Source: Methylobacterium sp. Leaf123 (GTDB lineage Bacteria > Pseudomonadota > Alphaproteobacteria > Rhizobiales > Beijerinckiaceae). Taken from it: a stretch of 64,000 bases of DNA. Location of the stretch: positions 1 through 64,000 of the forward strand of contig NZ_LMNS01000004.1 of NCBI RefSeq assembly GCF_001423405.1, read 5' to 3'. Below are positions 1 to 15,549 of the stretch, in pieces. Both the position numbers and the translations under genes were made by a program. Each line of letters begins with the position of its first letter. The first letter of the stretch is position 1. The notes under the pieces were generated by a model. That model worked only from the letters and a program-made list of their open reading frames with translations, searched no databases and was not told the DNA's origin.

Positions 1-164
1 CCGTAACCGGCGTTGAAACCGGCGTAGAAGCCCGTCCAGGTGAACACCGGCACCGGCTGGAACACCGGCGGGGGAGCCGCGCGGCGCGGGAGGTCGGCAG
101 CGAGCGCCGAACCGGCGAAGGCGATGCCGGCGATGGCCGTGCCGGCGCGAAGGAAGGATTTCAT
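1..164 (-). CDS. Outer-membrane beta-barrel protein (Omp25/Omp31-like), N-terminal part
   Basis: Only the first 54 codons lie in the window; the gene runs off the left edge. The translation has a clear signal peptide (MKSFLRAG, a hydrophobic AGIAFAGSA stretch and an ALAA cleavage region). A proline-rich linker follows, then FTWTGFYAGFNAGYG. That W-T-G-F-Y-x-G motif at the first beta strand is typical of the Omp25/Omp31-type porin-like proteins of Rhizobiales, which are 8-stranded outer-membrane barrels. The start ATG is at 164-162. The identity rests on the N-terminus only, so the exact subfamily cannot be set. Confidence 0.8.
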   Translation of the reverse strand, partial: MKSFLRAGTAIAGIAFAGSALAADLPRRAAPPPVFQPVPVFTWTGFYAGFNAGY

Positions 165-560
165 TACTCTGGTCCTCTCTGACTGTACCGATGCTTCCGA
201 AGAAGCGAGGCGGCACGGTGCCCCGTATCTATGCCAGCATCTCGGAAGATGCTGTTGCGGCTTGACCACGCCGACCGTCTCGAAGGCGGCCCCTTTGTGG
301 CGGTGGTCTTCGTCCGCCGTCGTTCCACCCGGGAAACGCAACCGAACGGCCAAGGTTCACATACGGCCGAGCTTTTTCTGGTGACGCTTCCGGACAGATT
401 GTCGCAGGGATGCAACCACGGCGTTCCGCGACAGGCAGAGGCTTACGATGGATGCGGTGCGGGATGCGAGTGCTTCAGCGCACAAAAGCCCGGCCGCAGG
501 CACCCTCGCGGCCGGCGTTGCACGGATGCAACGACTTTTGTGAGGAAACGGGAAAAAAGC
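165..560. other. Intergenic stretch between the Omp-like gene and pgeF
   Basis: No credible gene is seen. The right-hand part holds the leftward terminator annotated at 484-515. The left-hand part must contain the promoter of the Omp-like gene that starts at 164, but no confident -35/-10 pair can be named. Short reading frames here have no ribosome-binding site. Confidence 0.5.
484..515 (-). terminator. Intrinsic terminator of the lgt-midA-pgeF operon
   Basis: Perfect 8-bp GC stem (CCGGCCGC at 490-497 pairing with GCGGCCGG at 508-515) with a 10-nt loop. Read leftward it is followed by a four-T run at 487-484. It lies 45 nt beyond the pgeF stop codon, as expected for the end of that transcript. 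Confidence 0.7.
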
Positions 561-1328
561 CTATGGCGTCAACGCGATCGCCGAGATCAGGCGCCCGTAA
601 TCCGGCTCGTTGCGGTGCGTCGTGCGGCGGAAACTGTAGAAGCGATCGGGGTCCGCGTAGGTGCACAGGCCGAGCGCTGTCGCCTCGCCGATCCCGGCCT
701 GGGCCAGACGCTCGAGAATGAAGCCCGGCAGATCGAACTGCGCGTGGCCGGGCCGCCCTTTTTTGAAGAAGGTCTCGCACTCCGGCAGCTCGGCCCGGAA
801 GCGTTCCATGAAGTCCAGGCCGACCTCGTAGGAGGCTTGCGCGATCGTCGGGCCGAGGACGGCGACGATGCTTCGGCGTTCGGCACCGAGCGCCTCCATG
901 GCCGCGACCGTCGCCTCGACGACGCCGCCGAGCGCCCCCTTCCAGCCGGCATGGGCCGCGCCGACGACGCGATTCTCCGGATCGGCGAACAGGATCGGGC
1001 CACAATCGGCCGTGGCGATGCCGAGCGCGAGGCCGGGCACCCGCGTGACCATGGCGTCCGCCTTCGGACGCTCGGCCAGGGGGAAGGGCGCTTCGACGGT
1101 CACGACCTCGGCCGAATGCACTTGATAGAGGCTGACGAGGTTCTCGCGCGGGAGCCCGAGCTGCGCGCACATCCGCGCCCGGTTCTCGGCGACCCTTGCC
1201 GGATCGTCGTTCGAGCCGATCCCACCGTTCAGCGAGGCGTAGAGCCCTTCCGAGACGCCGCCCTGCCGGGTGAAGAAGGCGTGCCGGATGTAAGAGTGCG
1301 AGCTGAGCTCGGGCGCTTCGATGAACAT
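561..1328 (-). CDS. pgeF: YfiH/PgeF family protein (DUF152, polyphenol oxidase-like)
   Basis: The 255-residue protein matches the whole length of the YfiH/DUF152 family, whose members have been described as multicopper polyphenol oxidases, as purine nucleoside phosphorylases and, in E. coli, as PgeF, which removes mis-incorporated peptidoglycan precursors. The family metal-site signature is visible: YQVHS with His71, the ATADCGP motif with Cys109 and HAGWKG with His126. It starts 24 nt after the midA stop and is the last gene of a leftward lgt-midA-pgeF operon, an order found in other alphaproteobacteria. Which of the reported activities applies here cannot be told from sequence. Confidence 0.9.
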   Translation of the reverse strand: MFIEAPELSSHSYIRHAFFTRQGGVSEGLYASLNGGIGSNDDPARVAENRARMCAQLGLPRENLVSLYQVHSAEVVTVEAPFPLAERPKADAMVTRVPGLALGIATADCGPILFADPENRVVGAAHAGWKGALGGVVEATVAAMEALGAERRSIVAVLGPTIAQASYEVGLDFMERFRAELPECETFFKKGRPGHAQFDLPGFILERLAQAGIGEATALGLCTYADPDRFYSFRRTTHRNEPDYGRLISAIALTP

Positions 1329-1352
1329 GGTCTCGCAGGCTCTCTGAAAGGC

Positions 1353-2438
1353 TCAGGCAGGGGGCGGGAGCGCTGGAAGCGGCCCGAGCGCGGGGTGGCT
1401 GGCGCAGAGCACCTTGAACAGGGCGCCCATGCCGCGCGGGTCCGGGTCGGTCAGGCGGAGGGCGGCGGCGTCGATCGCCCGTGCCTGATCCGGCGTGGCG
1501 CGGGCCTTCAGCCGCTCGGCGCGCATGGCGAGGCCGAGCTCCAATAGGAATTCGCGCTGTGTCACGGGGCCGTGCAGGGCGGCGCCTTCCGCGGCCGCCG
1601 CGCGCGCTAGCGCCCCGAAATCGACGTGCAGCGTCAGGTCGGCCTCGCCGGGCCGGGCGAGGGGGTCGGCAAAGCGGTGACCGGCGACCGCTTGGAACGT
1701 GTCGCCGAAGCCGGGACGATCGTGCCCGTAATCGATCGCGAGGAGGGCGCCGCCCCGCGCGACGAGACGGCGGCCGAGATCGCGCATCACGGCCAGCCCC
1801 TGGCTCGGCAGGGTCAGCACCGCGCTCTCCGGCGCCTCCGCCGTAAGACGCGGATCGGGCTCCGGATCGAGGCCGAAGGCTAGCGCATCGCCCTCCGGCG
1901 TGAGGCCCACGCGGCGCTCGCACCATCCAAGCTCCGTCCGGACGAACTGCCGGGCGGGGAGGGCGTCGAAGAACTCGTTGGCGATGACGAGAAGCGGCGC
2001 ATCCGGCAGGCTCGCCACCGAGTCGTGGAAGACCGGCGCGGCCTCGGCGAGCCGTTCCGCTTGGAGCCGGCGCAGAACCGGGCTGGTCTCGACGAGGTGC
2101 AGCTCGACATCGCTGCCGGCCGCGCGCAGGGCCCGCAGCGCGTCGGCCATCAAGGTGCCGCGGCCGGGCCCGAGTTCGACGAGGCAGGGACGCATGCCCG
2201 TCGCCGGCATCATTGCCAGCACCGCGGCGGCCCAGGCGCCGACCAGCTCGCCGAACATCTGGCTGATCTCGGGCGCGGTGACGAAGTCGCCGCCCCGGCC
2301 GAAGGGGTCGCGCGTGGCGTAGTAGCCGTGCCGCGGATGCCCGAGGCAGAGCGCCATGTAGCGGTCGAGGCCGAGCGGCCCGCTCGCGCGGATCTCCCGC
2401 GCCAGGATCGCCAGAAGCGGCGTCGCCTCGGGGCTCAC
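1353..2438 (-). CDS. SAM-dependent methyltransferase of the MidA/NDUFAF7 family
   Basis: This 361-residue class I methyltransferase has the family hallmarks: LGHPRHGYY near residue 32, TAPEISQMFGELVG near residues 54-67, and the SAM-binding motif VELGPGRG around residues 87-94, followed by ANEFFDALP. NDUFAF7/MidA methylates an arginine of NDUFS2 during complex I assembly in mitochondria; the bacterial role is inferred from that homology. The start chosen is GTG at 2438, two bases after the lgt TGA, which gives tight coupling; no start codon upstream fits better. The gene sits between lgt and pgeF on one leftward transcript. Confidence 0.88.
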   Translation of the reverse strand: MSPEATPLLAILAREIRASGPLGLDRYMALCLGHPRHGYYATRDPFGRGGDFVTAPEISQMFGELVGAWAAAVLAMMPATGMRPCLVELGPGRGTLMADALRALRAAGSDVELHLVETSPVLRRLQAERLAEAAPVFHDSVASLPDAPLLVIANEFFDALPARQFVRTELGWCERRVGLTPEGDALAFGLDPEPDPRLTAEAPESAVLTLPSQGLAVMRDLGRRLVARGGALLAIDYGHDRPGFGDTFQAVAGHRFADPLARPGEADLTLHVDFGALARAAAAEGAALHGPVTQREFLLELGLAMRAERLKARATPDQARAIDAAALRLTDPDPRGMGALFKVLCASHPALGPLPALPPPA

Positions 2439-2440
2439 GC

Positions 2441-7156
<4,716 letters not shown>

Positions 7157-7192
7157 GCCAATCTTGGCCTGATCACCTCTTTCCAATCCACC

Positions 7193-7302
7193 CCTCATCC
7201 TGAGGTGCAGAGCGAAGCGGAGCCTCGAAGGATCCTCCAGCATTCGCGCGACGACCTTTGGAACACCCTTCGAGGCCGCTCACGCGGCACCTCAGGATGA
7301 GG
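7193..7302. repeat. 110-bp imperfect palindrome, repeat-type element
   Basis: The outer arms are perfect 16-bp inverted copies: CCTCATCCTGAGGTGC at 7193-7208 and its reverse complement at 7287-7302. An inner 10-bp pair, GCCTCGAAGG at 7222-7231 and CCTTCGAGGC at 7267-7276, is also perfect. The element lies between two converging genes, where it could stop transcription from both sides. From memory, very similar CTCATCCTGAGG... palindromes are scattered through Methylobacterium and related genomes; copy number cannot be checked here. Confidence 0.75.
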
Positions 7303-7332
7303 TCGTCGATGGGATGACGTTTTGAGGCACCA

Positions 7333-8247
7333 TCACGTCTGGTTCGGCTTCAGCTGATAAAAAATGTGCCGGCCGATCATGTCCTTGCGCTTGAGGCGGC
7401 GTGACCAGCCGGGGCGGACGTAATCGGCGTGATAGTGGGTCGCGCCGCCGACCTCGCTGACATAGGTCCGGCCCTCGATCACGGCGGTCGCGACGCGGGT
7501 CGCGCTGTGCCAGGATTCCGCGTCGGTGATGCGGAGCGACTTGCCCTCGCAGGCGAAGGAGAACTGGCAGCCCATGAAGCGGTGGCGGTTCTGGTAGACG
7601 ACCCCGCAGACCGAGGACGGATAGAGCCCGCTCTTGACGCGGTTCAGAATGACCTGCGCGACGGCGGCCTGCCCCTCTTCCGGCTCGCTGCGCGCCTCGA
7701 AGTAGACGGCCTCGGCGAGGCAGCGCTGCTCGCGGTCCATCGCATTGGGATCGATCAGTTCGGCATAATGGGATTTGGCTTCCGGCGCCGTCATCTGCGG
7801 ATCGAGGACCGAGGAGCCGCGATCGAGGCGGGCCGAGAAGCCGGGCAGAGAGAGGTTCGCCGCGGCGACCTCGATCGGGGTGGCGTCGGCGGGGGCGGGC
7901 GTCACCGAGGACAGGGCGACGGCGCGGGGCGTGGCCGGGGTGGCGCCATCCGAGTCGGCGAGCACGGGCAGGCCGTCCTCGCCCGGCTCGGATTCATGGG
8001 AGGCGCCGGGGGCCACGAGCCCCGCATCGATGACGTCCGGGCTCCATGCGGTGGACGCCGCGAGCGCGCCCGTCGCCGTGACATCCCGCTCCGAGAGCTG
8101 GGCCGGCCGAAGCGTGGCATCGGTGCCCGCGGTGGCGGTGAAGGAAACCAGCAAGCCGCTCGCCAGCATCCACGGCACCACGGCCGAGACGATCCAGCGG
8201 GGGCCGATCCCCAGGCCTCGAACGCGCCTCGTACGCAACGCCGACAC
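7333..8247 (-). CDS. SleB-type cell wall hydrolase
   Basis: The C-terminal third (about residues 170-300) matches the SleB/CwlJ cell-wall hydrolase domain: [13 protein letters not shown] with the catalytic glutamate, [29 protein letters not shown] core and a conserved [10 protein letters not shown] near the end. These enzymes cut the glycan strand of peptidoglycan, in the manner of lytic transglycosylases. The N-terminus has one hydrophobic segment (about residues 18-40), consistent with an anchor or signal, followed by a roughly 110-residue low-complexity Ala/Pro/Thr linker. The gene is monocistronic and converges on the 7.2-kb palindrome. Confidence 0.88.
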   Translation of the reverse strand: MSALRTRRVRGLGIGPRWIVSAVVPWMLASGLLVSFTATAGTDATLRPAQLSERDVTATGALAASTAWSPDVIDAGLVAPGASHESEPGEDGLPVLADSDGATPATPRAVALSSVTPAPADATPIEVAAANLSLPGFSARLDRGSSVLDPQMTAPEAKSHYAELIDPNAMDREQRCLAEAVYFEARSEPEEGQAAVAQVILNRVKSGLYPSSVCGVVYQNRHRFMGCQFSFACEGKSLRITDAESWHSATRVATAVIEGRTYVSEVGGATHYHADYVRPGWSRRLKRKDMIGRHIFYQLKPNQT

Positions 8248-8344
8248 TCCACACTCACGAGCCGCCGGAGGCCTCAGCTTAGACCAAGCCGGGGCGACCG
8301 TTCCTCATGAGCGGAGTTTAATGGCGAACGTGGTTGCCGGACGG

Positions 8345-8602
8345 TTAAGGGTTCGGACGGCCGTGTCGCTGGATCAGGCCGTTGACGAGGATCGCGGCGT
8401 AGCCGCTGCCGTTCTGGGCGGCGACGATCATCCGGCCCGCCTCGCGGCCGTTGCGGTCGGCTTCCCAGTAGACGAGCCCGGTGACACCGACCGCCGCGGT
8501 CAGCGTCGCGATGATCCAGAGATAGGCCGCCTGCATCGCCCGGTGACCGGGAACGATGGCGCGATGATCGAGGAGGGCAGAGGGGGAGTCGGGATGCGAC
8601 AT
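8345..8602 (-). CDS. Small single-span membrane protein, unknown
   Basis: The 85-residue product has one clear membrane segment (AYLWIIATLTAAVGVTGLVYW, about residues 26-46) and short soluble tails. The frame has normal high-GC codon use, but no strong ribosome-binding site precedes the ATG at 8602. I do not recognise a family. It sits alone between the SleB-type gene and ppdK, with the same orientation. Confidence 0.5.
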   Translation of the reverse strand: MSHPDSPSALLDHRAIVPGHRAMQAAYLWIIATLTAAVGVTGLVYWEADRNGREAGRMIVAAQNGSGYAAILVNGLIQRHGRPNP

Positions 8603-8750
8603 GGCTGGAAGTCCCGCGGATGCCCTGGTCGGAAGACCGATCGGCGCTCTCCGCGCTATGGACTCCCGCTAGCAGGTAACGTGCCCACGCGACACGGGTT
8701 CAGCGGGCTGTCCGCAAAATTATTGCGAAGCTTGACCCGCCTCCCGGAAA

Positions 8751-8777
8751 GGCCCCGCGGGTCACGCCCGCGGGGCC
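8751..8777 (-). terminator. Strong hairpin terminator after ppdK
   Basis: Perfect 11-bp stem, GGCCCCGCGGG (8751-8761) pairing with CCCGCGGGGCC (8767-8777), with a 5-nt loop. It begins 14 nt beyond the ppdK stop. Read leftward it is followed by TTTCC, a short T run. Confidence 0.7.
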
Positions 8778-8790
8778 GTCAATCGTCGTC

Positions 8791-11457
<2,667 letters not shown>

Positions 11458-11690
11458 CAGGCTCTCCGCTGGACGGATTTGGCGACCGTAGCGCCGTTCA
11501 CGCGGGCGTGGCGCATCTCATGTCGCAGTGCAAGGATTAGCTTCGCGTCGCTCCGCGGCAGGGAGTGACGATGTGAGGGGGCTGTCAGGAACTAAACTAC
11601 GCAGCGCGAAGGGCAGGGCCCCGGCGCGAACGCGCACAGCCCCATGTATCGCGTCTCGTCGGAGCCGCGTCGAGCATTGCGGTGCGCAAT

Positions 11691-11843
11691 TCAGGAAAAA
11701 TGACGCAAGACGCCCAGGCCGATCAATCCAACGACGATCAGGTAGATTGCCACGATATAGTTGAGGAGCCGCGGCGCAATCAGGATGAGGATGCCCGCCA
11801 GGATCGCGATGATCGGCTGCAGGTTCGACACGGTGACGGTCAT
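11691..11843 (-). CDS. DUF3096 family small membrane protein (50 residues)
   Basis: The translation begins MTVTVSNLQPIIAILAGILI, continues LIAPRLLNYIVAIYLIVVG and ends LIGLGVLRHFS. QPIIAxxAGILIL and PRLLNYIVAIYLI are the hallmarks of the DUF3096 family: two hydrophobic segments around a PRLLNY turn, function unknown. GTGGAG lies 8-9 nt before the ATG at 11843. The length (51 codons) is usual for the family. A possible stress-type promoter lies upstream at 11881-11906. Confidence 0.82.
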   Translation of the reverse strand: MTVTVSNLQPIIAILAGILILIAPRLLNYIVAIYLIVVGLIGLGVLRHFS

Positions 11844-11880
11844 GAGCACACTCCACGGCCAAGCTTGACCGCATCATGAA

Positions 11881-11906
11881 GACGTTCCGGCCCCGGTACC
11901 AGTTCC
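11881..11906 (-). promoter_or_regulatory. Possible EcfG-type promoter for the DUF3096 gene (weak)
   Basis: Read leftward: GGAAC at 11906-11902, a 17-nt spacer, then CGTC at 11884-11881. The alphaproteobacterial general-stress consensus is GGAAC-N16/17-CGTT, so the -10 differs at one of four bases. The implied start of transcription lies about 30 nt before the ATG at 11843. One match this degenerate could occur by chance. Confidence 0.35.
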
Positions 11907-11987
11907 CTGCCTGGAAGATCGGGCGGGACAGTGCTCGACGGCTCGCACCCAGGCCATTGCAGCCCTCCGGGCCGCGCATCTCGACCG

Positions 11988-12638
11988 TCAGTCCCTGTAG
12001 GCGTGCCGCTCGTAGAACCGAACGTCGTCCCTCAAGATATCGGTCAGCCGTGACAACAACTGCGGGTCGTCGAGCATCTCCGATCGCTCGTCGTATCGCG
12101 GCGTGACGTTGACCCTGTGGTCGGGACTGATCGGCCGCTCCGCCAGCGCCGAAAGCGATGTGAAGAACACGTCCCTCCGATCGTGCCGCCCGATGACGTC
12201 GAAGCAGGACATATCGACGCCACCGAAATACGTTCTCGACATCAAATGCGTATAGGTCGGAATACGTGCCATTTCCAACACAGTCAGCTTGTTTTTTTTG
12301 ATATGCTGCAATAGTACGCCGCCGACATTGTCTGAAACTGATTGAAAATAGAAATACGTCGAAATCAATGCATCGACGGGATGACGAAGCATTACGAACC
12401 GCCGCGCGTTACGGATGCGCCGATATTTGTTAATGTGAAGATGTCCGTAAACGCACTCGATGCCGTGCGGAATCGTGAAGTCGCGTGCGAAATAGCCAAC
12501 AGGATCGAACGTAACCGGTGAGTCGACGCGAGGCGGCGCCTCGTCGTAATCACGCAACAGCGTCGGGCCATAGGCTTCCGTAAGGGCGGTTCCCACGGAT
12601 GAACCGCCCGCCTTCGGGTAATGCACACCGATCAGCAC
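11988..12638 (-). CDS. Sulfotransferase family protein
   Basis: The 216-residue protein carries the two PAPS-binding signatures of sulfotransferases: a P-loop-like YPKAGGSSVGTAL at residues 8-20 (5'-phosphosulfate loop) and LRHPVDALISTYFYF near residue 83 (3'-phosphate motif, RxPxxxxxS). It would transfer sulfate from PAPS to an unknown acceptor. Base composition is clearly lower in GC than the neighbours (A/T-rich 12280-12440 with an eight-T run), which suggests acquisition by transfer. It stands alone between the DUF3096 gene and the L,D-transpeptidase. Confidence 0.82.
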   Translation of the reverse strand: MLIGVHYPKAGGSSVGTALTEAYGPTLLRDYDEAPPRVDSPVTFDPVGYFARDFTIPHGIECVYGHLHINKYRRIRNARRFVMLRHPVDALISTYFYFQSVSDNVGGVLLQHIKKNKLTVLEMARIPTYTHLMSRTYFGGVDMSCFDVIGRHDRRDVFFTSLSALAERPISPDHRVNVTPRYDERSEMLDDPQLLSRLTDILRDDVRFYERHAYRD

Positions 12639-12771
12639 GCGACGGCCCCTTGCTGTTCGACTCCGTTGCGCCGCCGGATCAGCCGCCCCGCACCCGAGCG
12701 ACCGCTCCCCACAAGGAGGGCGACCGGCTTAGGCAGGATGCAAGCACCAGTTCCCCGACGCGAGGGCTTCC

Positions 12772-13452
12772 TCAGCTGCGATACTTGCTGCTGCGCTTCA
12801 CCACCACGCGGGCGCCGACGGGGACGCGCTCGTAGAGATCGACGATGTCCTCGTTGAGCATGCGCACGCAGCCCGAGGACATCTGCTCGCCGATGCTCCA
12901 CGGCTCGTTGGTGCCGTGGATGCGGAACATCGTGTCGCGGCTGCCCTGGTAGAGGTACAGGGCGCGGGCGCCGAGCGGGTTGTCGATGCCGCCCTTTCGC
13001 GAGCGCTCGATGCCGGGATTGAGCGAGACCATCGTCGTGGTCGGGCTCCAATCCGGCCAAACGCCCTTGCGGCCGATGCGGGCATCGCCCTTCCAGGAGA
13101 AGCCGGCCTTGCCGACGCCGACGCCGTATTGGAGGGCCGTGCCGCCCTCCTGCACCAGGGCGAGATGACGCTTGTCGATATCGACGACGATCGTGCCCGG
13201 CGCCTCGGGACCGCTATAGGCGACTTCCTGGCGGCGGTATTTCGGGTCGATGCGCGACCGGTCGACCAGCGGCACGTCGAACGGCTTGTCGGGCATCGTG
13301 CCGATGTACCAGGCCGCATCGTCGTCGCCCCCGGCCATCCGGCCCGGCTTCGAGGATTGGCAGGCCGCCAGAGGAATGAGGCAGAACGCGGCGAGCAGGA
13401 CCCGGCGGGTGCTGCTGCGCGTCGTCCTGTCGGCGGTTCGGGGGGCTGCCAT
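12772..13452 (-). CDS. L,D-transpeptidase (YkuD domain) lipoprotein
   Basis: The YkuD catalytic motif HGTNEPWSIGEQMSSGCVRM, containing the active cysteine, lies near the C-terminus and is followed by LNEDIVDLYERV. Such enzymes make 3-3 peptidoglycan cross-links or attach proteins to the wall. The N-terminus reads RRVLLAAFCLIPLAAC, a lipobox, so this is probably a lipoprotein handled by Lgt. I chose the ATG at 13452 because AGGAG lies 5 nt upstream; the frame stays open to a possible start at 13500. From the chosen start it has 226 residues. Confidence 0.88.
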   Translation of the reverse strand: MAAPRTADRTTRSSTRRVLLAAFCLIPLAACQSSKPGRMAGGDDDAAWYIGTMPDKPFDVPLVDRSRIDPKYRRQEVAYSGPEAPGTIVVDIDKRHLALVQEGGTALQYGVGVGKAGFSWKGDARIGRKGVWPDWSPTTTMVSLNPGIERSRKGGIDNPLGARALYLYQGSRDTMFRIHGTNEPWSIGEQMSSGCVRMLNEDIVDLYERVPVGARVVVKRSSKYRS

Positions 13453-13641
13453 AGCGGCTCCTGTCGCCGCCGGCGGGGGCGGGTTGGCGTTGCGGATCAT
13501 GCGCCATGACTACCCGTCCTTGAGCGGAACGGGTGTGACTTCGAGGCCGCATCGGCGGAGGAACGTTGCCGTGAGGTCGCCTCGCCTCGGCCGCAGGACG
13601 CGCTAATTGCCGCGCAAGATCGCGTGAGAAGGAGGGGCACC

Positions 13642-14085
13642 ATGCCTGAGACCGAGACCGAACTCGTTGCGGACGCGGGCACCGACGTCACGACGCTCGC
13701 ACCGGCGATCCATCTCGACCATTGCGTCATCCACGTCTCCGACTGGGAGCGCTCGACCGCCTTCTACCGGGACGTGCTGCGGGCCGAGGTGATCCCGTTC
13801 GGCAAAGGCGTCGTGTTCCGGTTCGGCGGCGTGCAGCTCAACGTGCACGGCCCCGGCCAGATCGGTTCGCCGCGGGCGCGCGAACCGGTGATGCCCGGAG
13901 GCAGCGACCTGTGCTTCCGCTGGTCCGGCTCGATCGAGGACGCGATGGCGCATCTCGCGGCCCAGGGCGTTGCGGTCGAACTCGGTCCGGTAGAGCGCAA
14001 CGGCGCGGCGGGGCCGGGCGTGAGCGTCTATTTCCGGGATCCGGACGGCTCGCTCATGGAGTTCATCACCTATCCGACACCGTGA
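13642..14085 (+). CDS. VOC (glyoxalase/bleomycin-resistance fold) family protein
   Basis: The 147-residue protein has a single vicinal-oxygen-chelate module: LDHCVIHVSDWERSTAFYRDVL at the start (metal His in LDHCVI) and VYFRDPDGSLMEFITYP at the end (metal Glu in MEF). These proteins bind a divalent metal and act as lyases, dioxygenases or resistance proteins; the substrate cannot be inferred. AGGAGG lies 7-8 nt before the ATG at 13642. Confidence 0.85.
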   Translation: MPETETELVADAGTDVTTLAPAIHLDHCVIHVSDWERSTAFYRDVLRAEVIPFGKGVVFRFGGVQLNVHGPGQIGSPRAREPVMPGGSDLCFRWSGSIEDAMAHLAAQGVAVELGPVERNGAAGPGVSVYFRDPDGSLMEFITYPTP

Positions 14086-14187
14086 GAGCACCGCTATCGC
14101 GTCAGGGGCACTCAGGATCGCGCAACCGGCGACGACGGCCAATCGTTGAACAGTCGTGACGGGCGGCGAGGAACGATGGAGCGCGCG

Positions 14188-14448
14188 ATGAGACGCCTGA
14201 CGATCACGACGCTGGCCCTGTCCGCGTCGATCCTCTCGGCCGGTCCGGTCTGGGCCTTCGGACCCGGCGGCGGGTCATCGGGCGAGGGCGACGGCTACCT
14301 GCGGCAGGAACTCCAGAACCCTAGCTACATCGAGCCGAGCCCCTACGCCTATCGCAACGGTTACCGGCCGAACGATCCGGGCGCGGAGTACGAGGCGCGC
14401 CGACGGGGGTATCCGATCTACGGCCAGTGGGGCTGGAAGTATCGCTGA
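14188..14448 (+). CDS. Small exported protein, unknown
   Basis: About 86 residues, with a signal peptide (MRRLTITTLALSASILSAG, cleavage after VWA) and a mature part rich in Gly, Tyr, Asn and Pro (GGGSSGEGDG, YRNGYRPNDPG, YGQWGWKYR). GGAG lies 6 nt before the ATG at 14188; another in-frame ATG at 14176 is possible. No family recognised; it resembles other small Tyr/Gly-rich exported proteins of Methylobacteriaceae. Confidence 0.6.
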   Translation: MRRLTITTLALSASILSAGPVWAFGPGGGSSGEGDGYLRQELQNPSYIEPSPYAYRNGYRPNDPGAEYEARRRGYPIYGQWGWKYR

Positions 14449-14505
14449 ACGCCCGCGCCGCTCTCTCTCGAGCAGCGGCGTCGGAAGTTCCCGTCTTCGA
14501 TTGCC

Positions 14506-14955
14506 TCAGGCGTTCCCCACACGCTCGGCCAGCCGCTGATTGGTCTGCTCCAGACGCACGGCGAGTTCGCGCATCACGGCGATGCTGATCTGCGGAAACT
14601 GCGCGAGCAACTCGATGAACACGTCACGGTCGATCCGCAAAGCCGTGGTCGCCGTATCCGCGGTGACGGTCGCCGAGCGCGGCTGATCGGCCAGAATCCC
14701 CATCTCACCGACAAGGGCGTTGGGGCCGAGCAGCGCGAGACGGACCGGACCGAACGGGCCGTCGATGGAGACCGCAGCCGACCCTTCGAGGATGAGATAG
14801 GCCGCGTCGGCCGCCTCGCCGCGCGCGAAGAAGGCCTGCCCCGCCTCGAAATGCACCCGCTCGCTGGTGAAGGCGAGAAGCTTGAGGCGGGACGGCTCCA
14901 CCTCGCGGAACAACGGCACCTGCCGTAGGGACATCACCTCGGTGTCGAGGGTCAT
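14506..14955 (-). CDS. Stand-alone cyclic-nucleotide-binding domain protein (Crp/Fnr type without HTH)
   Basis: The 149-residue protein is one cNMP-binding beta-roll: VPLFREVEPSRLKLLAF at the start, ALVGEMGILADQPRSATVTA in the phosphate-binding cassette region, and a C-terminal helix (AVMRELAVRLEQTNQRLAERV). No helix-turn-helix follows, so it is not a DNA-binding Crp regulator; it may sense a nucleotide and act on a partner protein. The gene is alone, leftward. Confidence 0.82.
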   Translation of the reverse strand: MTLDTEVMSLRQVPLFREVEPSRLKLLAFTSERVHFEAGQAFFARGEAADAAYLILEGSAAVSIDGPFGPVRLALLGPNALVGEMGILADQPRSATVTADTATTALRIDRDVFIELLAQFPQISIAVMRELAVRLEQTNQRLAERVGNA

Positions 14956-15128
14956 GGACTTACTCCGATGCGCCCCCTGGGCGGCAGGCGGAAAGCGCCG
15001 CCGGTAGACCCACCTGCGAACCGTGTCAAAGCCACGGTCCGCTTGCCCTTCTGAAGTCCTTGGAAACGAGATCCGGCACGACCGCGCTGTCGTCCCGAGC
15101 GATCGGCATCATAATGCCGCAGGCGCGA

Positions 15129-15359
15129 TCAACGCCGGGTCGAAAGCCCGATCTCGCCGGCATCCGGCGCCTCACGTTTTACGCTCGCGTTCGGCTGCGG
15201 CGAATCCACAGGCTCCTCATGGGTCGTCGGCGTCGGGCTGTCTTCCGGAGCCGGCATCGCTGGCATCGGCGTCCGGTTCGGCTCGGGCAAGCCCGCGCTT
15301 CCCGACGCCGCAGCAGACTTGGCTGCAAGCGAAGGCTTCACCATATGTCGGTTCGTCAT
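15129..15359 (-). CDS. Small Pro/Ala-rich hypothetical protein
   Basis: 76 residues with many Pro, Ala and Glu and no membrane segment (motifs such as MPAMPAPEDSPTPTTHEEP). The only support is a good ribosome-binding site (GAGAGGAA about 8 nt before the ATG at 15359) in a stretch that otherwise lacks a gene. No family recognised; probably disordered. Confidence 0.45.
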   Translation of the reverse strand: MTNRHMVKPSLAAKSAAASGSAGLPEPNRTPMPAMPAPEDSPTPTTHEEPVDSPQPNASVKREAPDAGEIGLSTRR

Positions 15360-15488
15360 CCCGGTTCCTCTCGGCTGTGGATGGCCTGTGGAGATCTGTT
15401 CACGAGTCCGCGCAAGTCGCTGGCGTGAGCCCAGCTAACGTCTGGACGAAACAGGGGTTTCCCCGGACGCGGCGGTCGATACAGCCAA

Positions 15489-15513
15489 GGAACAATCGAT
15501 TGGGATGATGGTT
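15489..15513 (+). promoter_or_regulatory. EcfG-type general-stress promoter of the KGG-repeat gene
   Basis: GGAAC (15489-15493), 16-nt spacer, GGTT (15510-15513). This matches the EcfG consensus GGAAC-N16/17-CGTT except for one base in the -10. The implied start of transcription is about 30 nt before the GTG at 15550. Confidence 0.6.
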
Positions 15514-15549
15514 GAGAGGGATGTGAAGAGTTAGCCCGAGGAGGCGCTA

